A stretch of DNA of 64,000 nucleotides from Lithobates sylvaticus (GCA_028564925.1 CM053032.1:121787490-121851489); one strand, 5' to 3'. Shown: positions 11,121-22,075, numbered from the stretch's first letter. The notes: generated from the letters alone by a model not told the origin. A program made the numbers and translations.

Positions 11121-12224
11121 AAGCCTCTGACAGCTCTGCATACTCTCCAGCAAGGTCGCAGAGCAGCCAAGTACTATGTATCCGAATTCAGGTGCTGGAG
11201 TTCCGACACTAACTGGAATGATGCCAGTTTCGTATGGGCCTTTTCAAACCCCTGAAAGATGAACTGGCCCAAGTTGACATTCCTAAAACGCTAGATGCTC
11301 TCACTAATTTGTCTATCCAAATCGATAGGCGACTGAGGGAACAAAGGTCTGAATGAACATCGGGACCATCCCGTCCTGTGTGGACGTTAACTCGTGTTTC
11401 CAGCTTTCCTCACCCTGCTTCTACAGCCCTTGTGGCACCCGCCACCGACACCCCTGAGCCGATGCCGTTGTGATTGCTCCAACCCTCACTCACAGTTGAA
11501 GAGCGCCAATGCTGGCATTCAAATAACCTCTGTCTCTATTGTGGGGGACATGGACACTACATGAAGCTCCGTAAGTGCCTATCCATCTCTTCTAATCATG
11601 CACCAGCTTTACCAAGCAATCCTTCTCATCTGTCTCTTCCCATTCTTTTACAGCTTCCAGGTGGGAATACCCAGGTTACCGCTATAACTGACTCCGGAGC
11701 CGGTAGCTGCTTTATGGTCCTTTGCCACTAGGCACCAGATCCCGCTGCGACCCAGGGCTTAGGGACTTTCTGTGCATCTAGTTGATGGGTCTGCTATCAA
11801 ATCAGTTCTAGTCAGTCAAGAAACTGTTCCATTATCCACCACCATTGCCAATAACCATCAGGAATTGTTGTGTTTGGATGTCACTGCATCCCCCCTGTTT
11901 CCCATTTTCCTTGTCATGCCCTGGTTACAGGCTCATAACCCACACATCAATTGGGCCACAGGGGAAATCAGTTTCTATTCTTCCTTCTGCCGTCAACACT
12001 GTTTACAGGAAGTTACTTGTGCTCCACCATCCCTGCTATGTCTGGACGCTGAAACCCGCCAGTCTGTCCTGTCAGTGTATCATAGTTTCTTGGATGTATT
12101 CAGTAAAAAGGGAGCAGAAACTCTTCCCCCACACAGCCTGGATGATTGTCTGATTGAGCTCTTTCCCGGAGCCGAAGTCCCCTTTGTCAGAATCTTCCCC
12201 CTAACGGAACTCGAGTTGGGAACC
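11121..12224 (+). pseudogene. Chromovirus gag-protease remnant
   Basis: The capsid-like part has the gypsy gag motif LQQGRRAAKYYVSEFRCWSS (about 11145-11205). A CCHC zinc knuckle CLYCGGHGHYMKLRKC lies at about 11530-11575 and a protease active site ITDSGAGSCF at about 11680-11715. The protease-RT linker follows up to about 12224, where a LINE begins. It is a fossil, broken in several places. Confidence 0.8.
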
Positions 12225-12365
12225 TATCCTATCACAAATTGGATTAGCAGCAAGGATGGTAAGTGTTATCATAATTTTAATTATCCAGACTGGGCGGAGG
12301 GAACCACGCATTCATCTAAGGCTCGCCAGTTCCTAAATGTCTTGCAGGACAATTTTAAGGGTTAG

Positions 12366-12959
12366 ATGGTAGATGCACCAACTAGAAATAAAGCGTTACT
12401 AGATCTACTGATTACCAACAATACAGATCTGATAATGGATGTGGATATACGGGGCAATTTAGGTAACAGCGATCACAGGTCAATTGGCTTCAGTATAAAT
12501 CACACAAATAGAAAACATAAGGAGAATACAAAAACACTGAATTTCAAAAGAGCCAACTTCACTAAACTACGAACCTTGCTAGAAGGCATGAATTGGGATA
12601 AAATCTTAGGAATAAAAAGCACGGAGAAGAGATGGGTTTGCTTTAAGAGCATATTAAATAAGGGCATTAGCCAATGCATCCCATTGGGTAATAAATTTAA
12701 AAGAGCGAACAAAAGTCCTGGATGGCCTAACTCCAATGTAAAAATGCATATAAAAGCAAAGGAGAAGGCCTTCAAAAAATACAAGGTTGAGGGATCATCC
12801 TCAGCATTCAGACTTTATAAACAATACAACAAAAAATTTAAGGGTGCAATAAGGACGGCTAAGATAAAACATGAAAGACACATAGTGGAGGAGAGCAAAA
12901 AAAAGAGAGCAAAAAAAATCCCAAGAAATTCTTTAAGTATGCAAAAGGAAGTACAGTAA
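12366..12959 (+). pseudogene. CR1-like endonuclease C-terminus and linker
   Basis: The 197-residue open stretch starts MVDAPTRNKALLDLLITNN and has the conserved GNSDHRSIGF (endonuclease SDH block) at about residues 30-39. The basic linker toward RT follows. It is in frame with no stop for almost 600 bp. The next part of the protein is found in another frame from 13003. Confidence 0.75.
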
Positions 12960-13002
12960 GTAAGTAAAAAAGGAAGTACAGACCATATTGGCCCCATAAA
13001 GA

Positions 13003-14850
13003 ATGAGGAAGGACATCTGGTTACAAAGGATGGGGAGATGGCGAAGGTATTTAATTTATTTTTCTCCTCAGTCTTCACGAGGGAATCGGGGCGCTTCAGT
13101 AACCAAAACTGCAGTGTTTATTCTCATGACACATCACAGGATGCACCTCCATCCAACAGAGGACAGAATTAAAATTAGCCTTGGGAAACGTAACATTAAT
13201 AAATCACAGGGGCCAGATGGGTTGCACCCGAGAGTACTTAGTGAACTCAGTCAAGTAATTGCCAGACCATTGTTCCTAATTTTTACTGACAGTCTACTGA
13301 CTGGAATGGTACCAGCTGATTGGAGAAAAGCCAATGTAGCACCAATATTTAAAAAGGGCCCAAAATACATCCCTGGGAATTACAGACCAGTTAGCCTAAC
13401 ATCAATAGTATGTAAACTCTTGGAGGGGATGATAAGTGATTATATACATGATTTTAGTAATGAGAATGGTATCATTAGCAGTAATCAGCAAGGATTCATG
13501 AAGAATCGTTCTTGCCAAACCAATCTATTAGACATGGGAGCCGTCAAAAGATTTGTTTTGTTTCATCTGTTCCGCTTCGTATAAAAAAAAAAATCGTAAT
13601 TCGTGTACGAAATTTAATTCGGATTCGTACGAAATACGAATTTCGGACGAATCGTTAATATCAATACGAATCGTTACGAATCGTTACGAATATTGACACT
13701 CTACGAATAATAACGAATTATCCGAAAACGTATTAATGTTACATAACACAAGTCTATAATGTCTATTGTTCACCAATCACTCAGAGGAAGTACGAAATCC
13801 GAAATTTCGTCTACGAATACGAAATTTCATATTTCGTACTTCCTCTGAGTGATTGGTGAACAATAGACAATAGACTTATGTGTTATGTAACGTTAATATG
13901 TTTTTTGATAATTCGTTATTATTCCTAGAGTGTCGATATTCGTTATACTGAATCTCAAATTCATCCGAATCATTCGTTATATCCGCTATAATTTCTTTCA
14001 TATTAGTTGAAATTCATCATTTGGTAGTTTGGATTCGGATAATTTGGATCCGAAATTCGTAAACGAAATTTCGTATTTCGTACAGAATTCGTATTCGTAA
14101 AAATTTGTAATTCGGATTCGTACGAATTTTGAAAAATTTGTACGAATTTCTGATTCGTACGAAACTAATCGCACATGTCTACAATCTATTAACCTTCTAT
14201 GAGGAGGTGAGTTGCCATCTAGATAAAGGAAGGCCCGGAGACGTGGTGTATCTGGATTTTGCAAAAGCATTTGACACAGTTTCCCATAAATGTTTACTGT
14301 ACAAAATAAGGCATGGACCATAGGGTGAGTACATGGATTGAAAACTGGCTTCAAGGGCGAGTTCAGAGGGTGGTGATAAATGGGGAGTACTCGGAATGGT
14401 CAGGGGTGGGTAGTGGGGTCCCCCAGGGTTCTGTGCTGGGACCAATCCTGTTTAATTTAAATTTTAATGTAGAAAAATTTAAAATAATGCATTTTCGTGG
14501 CAAAAATATGAATGCAATCTATACAGTGGGGGGAGAACCTCTGGGGAATCTAGGATGGAAAAGGACCTGGGGTCCTAGTAGATGATAGGCTCAGCAATAG
14601 CACAAAATGCTAAGCTGCTTCTAACAAAGCAAACAGAATATTGGCATGCATTAAAAAGGGGATTAATTCCAGAGATAAAATTATAATTCTCCCACTCTAC
14701 AAGACTCTGGTCTGGCCGCACCTAAAGTATGCTGTCCAGTTCTGGGCACCAGTCCTCAGGAACGATGTACTGGAAATGAAGCGGGTCCAAAGATGTGAAA
14801 CAAAGCTAAAAAAGTGTCTAGAGGATATTAGTTATGAGGAAAGGTTGTAG
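13003..14850 (+). pseudogene. CR1-like reverse transcriptase, copy 2, split
   Basis: The RT blocks include NKSQGPDGLHPRVLSELSQV, then ANVAPIFKKGPK and NYRPVSLTSI before the hAT-type insertion. After it come VYLDFAKAFDTVSHKCLLYK, then VPQGSVLGPILFN and the C-terminal block YKTLVWPHLKYAVQFWAP. Several frame changes occur. A deletion after the VLGPILFN block removes the YADD motif, so the enzyme is dead. Confidence 0.8.
13529..14181. mobile_element. Short hAT-type element, copy 2 of the TAGACATG family
   Basis: Starts TAGACATGGGAGCCGTC and ends CGCACATGTCTA, with a perfect 8-bp duplication CAATCTAT at 13521-13528 and 14182-14189. Removing it restores the LINE reading through QTNLL. It is 653 bp of ATTCG/ACGAA-rich DNA with its own palindrome centred near 13815, whose arms contain ATTGTTCACCAATCACTC and its complement. 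It has no hairpin module. Confidence 0.9.
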
Positions 14851-15085
14851 GCACTGCACTTGTTCTCTCTGGAAAAGAGACGCTTGAGAGGGAATATGAT
14901 TTAAATTTACAAATACCGTACTGATGACCCCACAATAGAGATTAAACTTTTTGGCAGAAGGGAGTTTAGCAAAACTCGTCGCCATTAAAATTAGAAGAAA
15001 AGAGGTTTAACCTTAAACTACGTAGAGGGTTCTTTACTGTAAGAGCGGCAAGGATGTGGAATACCCTTCCACAGGTGGGTGATAG

Positions 15086-15139
15086 AAGAAGATGAATGGA
15101 CATCGTGGGACATAAAGGACTTGTCCCCAAGCTGTGTCT
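15086..15139. other. Junction between LINE copy 2 and hairpin module
   Basis: Short sequence, no feature recognised. Confidence 0.4.
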
Positions 15140-15645
15140 TGTTGTTTTTAAAATTTTGACACTTTTTTGCTGAACTGGTAGGGGTACATTTGGTCCCCTT
15201 GTTAAAGGGGGCTTCCAGATTCCTATAAGCCCCCCGCCCACATACTCCCCAAACCACTGGGCAAGGGTTGTGGGGATGAGGCCCATGTCCCCATCAACAT
15301 GGGGACAAGGTGCTTTGGGGGGCTACCCCAAAGCACCCTCCCCATTTTGAGGGCATGTAGCCTGGTACAGTTCAGGAGGGGGGGCGCTCTCTTGTGCCCC
15401 CTCTTTTCCTGTGGCCTGCCAGGTTGCGTGCTTGGATAAGGGTCTGGTATGGATTTTGAGGGGGACCCCTACGCCTTTTTTTTTTAATTTTGCCGCAGTG
15501 TTCCCCTTAATTTCCATATCAGACCCGAAGGGCCCCCACGTAATTTTTTTTTTAAATTTTGGTTCTGGGGTTCCCCTTAATATTCATACCAGACCCAAAG
15601 GGCCTGGTAATGGACTGGGTGGGGGGATCCCATGCTCTTTTTTTT
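15140..15645 (+). repeat. Hairpin module, isolated older copy
   Basis: It is homologous to the right-arm module, with TAGGGGTAC, CCCCTTGTTAAAGGGGG, GGGTTGTGGGG, CATCAACATGGGGACAAGG and the ATCCATACCAGAC-type ends in the same order. It is diverged and has lost its partner arm. Its CATGTCCCCATCAACATGGGGACA stem is more perfectly paired than in the other copies. Confidence 0.7.
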
Positions 15646-16129
15646 CAATTAGTTACAATTCATTACAGCCGCCATCAGTTTTAAATGACAATTTTTCCTT
15701 TAGAAATGTAATTTTGCTGTGGTACTGTTCTAAACACAGGAAAAATGCGCCACTTTACAGGCATATTATAGACACCCCTCAGGCACGATATTTAAAGCAA
15801 TATTTCATTTTTATTGTTTCACTTTAAGCATTAAAAAAATCACTGCTCCCGAAAAAACTGGCGTTTTAAAAAATATATATTTTCATTGATACATGTCCCC
15901 TGGGGCAGGACCCAGGTCCCCAAACCCTTTTTACAACAGTAACTTGCATATAAGCCTTTAAAATTAACACTTTAGATTTTTCATGTTAATGTCCCATAGA
16001 CTTTAGCGCTGTTAAGGTGGCTTTCGAATTTGCCCAAAACACTGCATATTGTTTGATGTTTGCAGAACATCCGAACAACCAAAGTTCGGCCCGAACTTAT
16101 GCTCTAGCTGAACCATTCACCCATCCCTA
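15646..16129. mobile_element. Probable hAT MITE fragment (right end only)
   Basis: A non-coding AT-rich segment ends ACCCATCCCTA at 16129, like hAT elements with TAGGGATG termini. The next 8 bases, ATCAGTAG, would be the target duplication in the LINE, but no left end is present. It contains TTCGGCCCGAACTT-type self-complementary sequence. Confidence 0.45.
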
Positions 16130-16700
16130 ATCAGTAGATCCAGTAACGCTTTATTTCTAGTTGGTGCGTCTACCATCTGACCCATAAAATTGTCCTGCAA
16201 GACATTTAGGAACTGGCGTGCCTTAGATGAATGCGTGGTTCCCTCCGCCCAGTCTATGTCTGGATAATTAAAATCCCCATTATGATAAAACTTCCCATCC
16301 TTGCTGCTAATCCAATTTGTGATAGGCAATCTGTCTCCCCTTTCTCCCTCAGGTTAGGGGGCCTATAGCATACTCCCAGTATTATTTTCCCCTTAGCTTC
16401 ATCCCTTTGGAGCTCTACCCATAAGGATTCCACCTCCTCCCTAGCACCCTTAGTGATGTCATCTCTCACATTCACTTGTACATTATTCTTGATATATAGG
16501 CATACCCCTCCCCTTGAATGGTTGCCAGCCAATCATGAGAGCTGATGAATCAGGTGTCTGAAATTCCCACAAAATCCAAATCCTCCTCGTACAACAGTAT
16601 GTCTAGTTCACCCATCTTGTCCGCCAGGCTCCTGGCATTGGTGAACATGCCACGTAGTTTAGACTGGTCGCATGTTATCCTCTTATTGGGTGTTCCGAGA
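16130..16700 (-). pseudogene. CR1-like endonuclease N-terminal part, copy 3
   Basis: The minus strand encodes GGVCLYIKNNVQVNVRDD, then WVELQRDEAKGKIILGVCYR and the PPNL block of an APE endonuclease. The GDFN/PDIDW block is in another frame at 16117-16329. Upstream on the same strand (near 16600) is the typical start LVNMPGAWRTRW-like linker. Frameshifts are present. Confidence 0.75.
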
Positions 16701-16859
16701 TTGCAACTAGGACTACTACTATACTATACTTACCTTGGGTTTATGTGCTTTGGTCAACCTATCACTAATGCCCTCAATACTACCCTCTGGAATATGTATC
16801 TCTACCTCTGGACCCCTTCCCCCGTCGCCTAGTTTAAAAACCCTTCTAACTTTTTGGCC

Positions 16860-17325
16860 ATCTTCATTTCCAGCTGATCTGCACCCTCCTCATTTAGGTG
16901 CAGTCCATCCCTTCTATAGTACTGGTTATCGACTGAGAAGTCGGACAAGTCCTCCAGGAACCCAAACCCCTCCAGCTCTTCAGCCACTTGTTTACTTCCC
17001 TAATCTCCCTCTGCCTTTCTGGTATGTCTCGATGTACCAGTAGTATTACTGATAATACTACCTTGGAGGTCCTTTTCCTCAATTTAGCCCCCAAGTCCCT
17101 AAAACCGTTCTTTAGGACACTCTATCTGCCTCTGACTTTGTCATTGCTGCCAACATGCACCATGACAGCCGGGTCTTCCCCAGCCCCTCCCAGTAATTTG
17201 TCCACAAGATCCATGATGATGTGCCAAATCCGAGCGCTCGGTAGACAATATACAGTTTGGCGCTTCAGGTCTTTGTTACAGATTGGCCTCTCTGTCCTTC
17301 TAAGAACTGAGTCCCCTACCACCAG
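16860..17325 (-). pseudogene. CR1-like LINE ORF1, SGNH-esterase domain
   Basis: CR1 ORF1 proteins carry a lipase/esterase-like SGNH hydrolase. All three landmark blocks can be read on the minus strand. These are MVGDSVLRRTE (catalytic Ser, about 17285-17325), VMVHVGSNDK (the GxND block, about 17130-17165), and a DGLHLN block near 16905-16925. The frame shifts between blocks. The role of the esterase in retrotransposition, perhaps membrane or nuclear entry, is not settled for the family. Confidence 0.65.
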
Positions 17326-17436
17326 AATTTGTGTTTACTTTCCCTTGGCTCCCCCCCCCCACTCTTCCCCTGGCAGCTAGGAGAGTCCCTCAGCTCCAGC
17401 AGTGCTGGTTCCTGACTGGTTGACTGGTTGAAAACA

Positions 17437-18240
17437 TTGTATCAGATCGGGGGGGTACAGTTTACATCCAAGTTCTGGAAGGCACTATGTGAATCCCTAA
17501 AGATTGGTCTGTCCTTTTCTTCTGCTTACCACCCACAGACGGATGACCAGATGGAGAGAACCAATCAAACACTTGAACAATACCTACGCTGTTTCTCTTC
17601 ATTTTCCCAGGATGATTAGGTTCCACTACTACCCCTAGCCAAATTTGTCTATAATAACTCCACTAAGCAGTCTCCGTTTTTCGGAAACTATGATTTTCAC
17701 CCATCATTCTTGTCCAACACCATCATGGGATGTGCAGTACCAGCTCTTCAGGAAACAGTAAACTTCTTTGATTTAAATAACAAACTGTTAGAGGAGACAA
17801 TAACGAAGACTCAGGAATACAACAAGGAGGTTTTTGACAAAAAGAGAAGAGGAAAGCTCAGTCTGGAACCTAAAGATCAGGTTTGGTTATCTACCTTGAA
17901 TCTGAAACTTGCATGCCCTTCAAAGAAATTGGGTCCTAAATTTTGTGGGGCCCTTACTGGTGAGGAGAAAGATCAATAATGTTACCAGATTAATTTCGGA
18001 TACATCCTTTCTTTCATGTAGCCTTGCTTAAACCTGCAATCTCTGACCCCTTTACCGTCCGGAATACTGGTCCCCTGAACCGATATTAGTTGACGGAGAA
18101 GAAGAGTTTGAAATTGAATCCATCCTGCACTGTACAAAAAGAGGTAATAAGGTTCAATATTTAGCGAAATGCAAAGGGTATGGGCCAGAAGTAAATTCAT
18201 GATAACCAGAGCGCAATATCCATGCCAAAAGATTGATCCA
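17437..18240 (+). pseudogene. Chromovirus integrase C-terminal half and chromodomain
   Basis: The integrase core block SAYHPQTDDQMERTNQTLEQ lies at about 17520-17580, followed by the connecting region 17710-17979. A chromodomain (EEEFEIESILHC, then KCKGYGPE) is at about 18100-18195. Chromodomains bind modified histones and guide integration in this lineage. It is a fossil, broken in several places. Confidence 0.8.
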
Positions 18241-18312
18241 GTCCTTTAGGAGATCCCATCCTGAAAAAGTGCCTCGGTTGGAGTCCGAAGGCTGCCCATT
18301 GGGAGGGGGCAA

Positions 18313-19286
18313 TGTCAGGAAGTGAAAGCCAGTAATCAAGATGGCAGCCGCAGAAGAACGCCTATGCTCCATTTCCCTACAAGAAGAGCCCCACGAGGCA
18401 CACGCATTCGCGCACATACGTGATTGATGGTGCGTGTGCGCGCACGGGGACACACGCATGCATGTTGTGACAGTTCTTGGTGCCAGATGCACTATTTAAT
18501 TTTTCAAAAAATGTTGGTCTTTTTTCATTTGTTTAGCAAAAAATAAAAAACGCAGAGGTGATCAAAAACCTCCAAAAGAAAGCTCTATTTGTGGGAATAA
18601 AATGATCAAAATTTTGTTTGGGTACAGTGTAGCATGACCGCGCAATTGTCATTCAAAGTGCGACAGTGCTAAAAGCTGAAAATTGTTCTGGACAAGAAGG
18701 AGCGAAAGTGCCTGGTATTGAAGTGGTTAAAGGAAACTGATGCCCAGGTCAATGCTGTCTGGTTTACAGCATTCCTTGTGACCCTTGCTACCTGTTTACC
18801 CGGAAAACCTGCTCCAGTAGACTCTTGGCTTCTCCTGCTATCTGCCTGCATCCGACCCCTGTTTGTCCTTGACTCCGCTTCTGTCTCTCCTCTAGTTACC
18901 TTGCTGCCAGCCTGTTACCGACCCGGCCTGTACCCTGACTCTGCTCCAGCCACGCATCTGTTCCTGATCTGGCTGCCTGTGTATGACCCGGCTTGCATGT
19001 ACCTGTCTGTGTTCTTATCTACAGAACACCTCTTCGCTGACTGCTGTGTCCTGCTTCCAGTCTGATCCTGTCTCCAGCCTGCCAGCTGTTTCAGTCAGCC
19101 TACTCACTGAAGTCTCTCCACAGCATCATTGGATGTTCCAACCAGCCCCTGCATCAGCGATCCTGCCAGGCACTTGTGCCACTCTGCGCTCCCAAGCTTC
19201 TTGTCTGCTCTACCAGGGGTTCTCGAGTCAAAATTATAAGAGAGGCCTTCCTCTGCATATTGGGCTCTACAACCAGGTACGTGACA
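18313..19286 (+). repeat. Chromovirus 3' LTR with MITE insertion
   Basis: The LTR starts TGTCAGGAAG just after a G-rich polypurine stretch (GGGAGGGGGC) and ends GTACGTGACA. It shares its first 110 bp with the 5' LTR, and it contains a TTAA-type MITE fragment (about 18495-18726). Confidence 0.75.
18495..18726. mobile_element. TTAA MITE fragment (25050 family)
   Basis: It matches the right part of the 25050-26045 MITE, including AAAGAAAGCTCTATTTGTGGGA and GACCGCGCAATTGTCA. It ends GAAGTGG next to TTAA (18727-18730). The left half is missing. Confidence 0.75.
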
Positions 19287-20495
19287 ATATAGGTTGCACC
19301 CAAATGAGCAGCGGCAAGATTGTTTGGGACTTGGTATCACCCTTGTTCTGAATGGGGTACCATTTATACGTGGACAATATTTACTCAAGCGTGACACTTT
19401 TTAGACACCTCAATTAGGAACTGGCGCATGTGGCACCATGCAATCTAATTGCTGGGGCTTCCCCCAACAGCTTGTAAATACCTGACTTAGACGAAGGGAG
19501 AGAGCCTGCTTGAGGTGCAATGAATTACTTGCAGTGAGGTGGATGGACAAACGGAATGTTTTAGTTCTGTCTTCCATTCACGCAGACACGGCAGTCCAAA
19601 CTGTAACAGTGACTGGTGTTGTTGAAAAAAGCCCCATCTGTGTCCACAAATACAAACTCAAAATGAGAGAGGTGGACTTTAACAAACAGACGATGGAACC
19701 ATACTTAAAGCGGGTTCCACCCTTAAGTGGAACTTCCGCTTATCGGATTCCTCCCCCCCTCCGGTGCCACAATTGGCACCTTTCAGGGGGGAGGGGGGTG
19801 CAGATACCTGTATAATACAGGTATCTGCACCCACTTCCGTGACAAATTATCCAAGCTGCCCCGCCCCTATCAGGAGATGCCCCGTTGTGTCTTGGGAAAC
19901 ACAGTTCCCAGGACACAGCAGGGACCAATAGAGACGCGCAGCGCGTCTCGCGAATGCGCAGTAGGGAACCGGGCAGTGAAGACGTTGCATCTTCACTTCC
20001 TGATTCCCTGACAGAGGATGGCGGCGGGGCAGCCGAGAGATGAGCGATCGCTCATCATCTTCTGCCGACACTGCTGGAACCTGGAACAGGTAAGTGTCCA
20101 TTTATTAAAAGTCAGCAGCTGCAGTATTTGTAGCTGCTGACTTTTAATATTTTTGGTGCGGGTGGAGCTCCGCTTTAATTGCCCGTAAGGCCAGACGCTG
20201 GTACAAAAAAGTGTCTGTATACTTATTTCAATTGGCTCTGTTCAGCGCTTATGTACTATACAAAGCATCAGGAAGAAGTGGATCCTTCCTAAAATTCCAG
20301 GAAGAGATCATCACAGCCCTTTTGTATCCAGAAGGTGCTGTGGCCAAATTTCCCTGGTACTCCTACCCAAAGAGCACCCCAAAGAAGATGTCATGGCTGT
20401 GGAAAACGCCCACTATTTTTGTCCTTCCTGTCCTGGTCTCTGCATTAGGACTATTTACGTCGCTACCACACACTAGTGGAGTATTATTATAGGAT
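19287..20495 (+). pseudogene. piggyBac-type (PGBD-like) transposase relic
   Basis: piggyBac transposases cut and paste DNA at TTAA using a DDD catalytic triad. Shifting plus-strand frames encode GKIVWDLVSPLF and YHLYVDNIYSS (catalytic-block Asp), CNELLAVRWMDKRNVLVLS, and MREVDFNKQTMEPY (the third Asp region). Beyond the MITE comes VSVYLFQLALFSAYVLYKAS, and the C-terminal Cys-rich FCPSCPGLCI motif is near 20420-20450. The N-terminal half is absent, and stops and frameshifts make it non-functional. Confidence 0.75.
19709..20174. mobile_element. TTAA-flanked MITE inside the piggyBac relic
   Basis: The ends AGCGGGTTCC and GGAGCTCCGCT are imperfect inverted repeats flanked by TTAA at 19705-19708 and 20175-20178. 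Inside are a stem-loop around GCAGATACCTG (19800-19830) and a GTCAGCAGCTGCAGTATTTG segment. The same family occurs at 58036-58492. The TTAA target suggests mobilisation by a piggyBac-type enzyme. Confidence 0.8.
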
Positions 20496-21461
20496 ACAGC
20501 ACGGCACAGTCTAGGGCACACTTTAACACAGGGTCTCAAACGATGTTAGCTGGCCATCGCTTTTTAAGAGACCCTAACCTGGAACGTTTATAGTTACAAT
20601 AAAAGTGTAAAAAAATAAATAAATAAAAAAAACAACAATAGTTGTCAGTTTATTGAGTTAATGTTCTGTTCTTACTGTTTTACTGTACTTTATACTATAC
20701 TGTAATGTTTTGTTACTGTGTTTTTTTATTGTTAACCATTGTTTGCTTTGCAGATACGCCATTTCACTGTACTGTATACTATTATATTGTAATGTTTTAT
20801 TGTTACTGTGTTTAATTGTTAACCATTGTTTGCTTTGCAGGTACGCCAGTCAGCTTCAGCAGGTATTTGTTTATTTTGACAGCAACAGGGTTTGCTCTCA
20901 CAATGTAAAATCAGTGAATCCAGTCCTGTAGGAGGTGATTTCACCACCAAAGTTAAAAAAGAGCATATATGGCAAAGCATAGAGGCTGGGGTGGACATAG
21001 GGGTGGATTGACCCTATGCTTCTCCATATATTTTTTACTCTTTTTTTTGGCATAGATTGCAATAAAAAAAGTTTTATTGAGTTAATGTTTTATTGATACT
21101 GTGTTTTATTGTTAACAGTTGTTTGCTTGGCAGGTACACCATTAAGCTAAGATTTGTTTATTTTGACATCAACAGGGTTCACGCTCACAATATATAATAA
21201 AAAAATATAAATTTTCCTTCTTCATTTTCTAAATCAAATGAGAGCTGAAAAATACTCAATATTGTGGGACAATTTAAGCTCTGCATATATTGTTACTTTA
21301 AATATTTTCTAGTCAGTGTGGTGCCTTGTTCTTGGTGTTTTCTTTTCCCCTTTTGTTCTTATTTTGTCTGTTTTTTTTTTATTGGAGATTTTTTTTGTTG
21401 TTGTTTGGACTTATTTTCCCTGTGGAGCTGTTAACCCCCCATGTTATATTTTTAATGTTAC
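20496..21461 (+). repeat. Intergenic stretch with three direct repeats
   Basis: AT-rich DNA in which TTATTGTTAACCATTGTTTG plus CTTTGCAG/GTACGCC recurs near 20730-20760 and 20815-20845, and in diverged form near 21110-21140. The repeats give pyrimidine-AG sequences that look like splice acceptors. An inverted pair GCATATATGG.../...CCATATATTT lies at about 20965-21035. No gene is recognised. Confidence 0.45.
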
Positions 21462-22075
21462 TGTGGCGTACCTGGTAGAAGAGCCTGACATGATGAGGAA
21501 AGCCTCTCTTACACCTCTGACTCAGGGCCCGGATAGGAGGCGCAGGAGTACAGAGTGACATGAGTGCCTGCTGGTCTTGCTAGCAGCATGGCTGGACAGA
21601 CTCTCTGGATCAAGCAGGGGAACACTGTCAGTAGACCACAGCAGAGCAGGAGTGCCGGATGGATGCCAGTGAGCAAGAGAATGGAGCAGGCTGGCACTGG
21701 CAACAGCAGACAGATACAGGCTGAAAGCAGACAGGTGGTGAGCAGGCACCAGAGGAATATATGTAATGGCTTGTAGCAGGCAGTCCAGCAGCAATAGGGA
21801 CAGAGGCCAATTCAGACAAACTGGGTCATACACAGGCAGACGGATTAGGTGCAGATGTGTAGGCAGGAGCGAATTCGGGATACAGGCTAACAGATCTGTG
21901 AAGCAGCAGCAAAGGCCACAAGCAGAAGCAACGTCAGAGGCAGGCCGGGATCAGTGCAGGTGGAGTTCAGGAGTAGACAAGACAAGCTGGGTTAGTAAGA
22001 GTAGTTAGATGCAGAGTAACAGGTTGCAGGTGTGCACAGGAACGCTGTAGATAAGACAGCATGGAAGCATAGCAC
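21462..22075 (-). repeat. LTR-like fragment, reverse orientation
   Basis: It begins TGTGGCGTACCTGGTAGAAG, the reverse complement of the end of the chromovirus 3' LTR (CCAGGTACGTGACA), and runs into purine-rich AGGCAGG-type sequence. It is probably a decayed solo LTR of a related Ty3/gypsy family. The far end is not clear. Confidence 0.5.

Larger units (their letters stand above)
12225..15085 (+). mobile_element. CR1-like LINE, copy 2, 5'-truncated
   Basis: This plus-strand LINE fragment starts in the endonuclease (ITNWISSKDGK) inside the chromovirus. It holds the end of the endonuclease and linker (12366-12959), RT N-terminal blocks (13003-13528), RT palm (14187-14460) and the C-terminal domain (14641-14850 and on). 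A hAT-type element (13529-14181) splits the RT. The segment with the YADD catalytic motif appears lost near 14460. It ends around 15085, where a hairpin module begins. Confidence 0.8.
16130..17436 (-). mobile_element. CR1-like LINE, copy 3, 5' part only
   Basis: This minus-strand fragment carries ORF1 esterase and the start of the ORF2 endonuclease. Its endonuclease end (16130-16330) overlaps in sequence with the first 190 bp of copy 2 (12225-12420) in the opposite orientation. The pair is therefore two insertions or an inversion with duplication. At 17437 the chromovirus integrase resumes. Confidence 0.75.
10858..19286 (+). mobile_element. Ty3/gypsy chromovirus relic with nested insertions
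   Basis: This is a fossil LTR retrotransposon. The 5' LTR starts at 10858 with TGTCAGGAAG and the 3' LTR is 18313-19286 (TGTCAGG to GTGACA). Recognisable parts are gag with a CCHC knuckle, an aspartic protease (DSGA), integrase core and a chromodomain, in chromovirus order. The middle is occupied by CR1-like LINE fragments, a hAT-type element and repeat debris. Flanks GTATA and ATATA are a possible imperfect 5-bp duplication. It is broken in many places and looks old. Confidence 0.8.

Noticed and set aside
20710-20931. Host exon with Cys/Leu-rich frame
   Set aside because: The frame comes from tandem AT-rich repeats and has no domain similarity.
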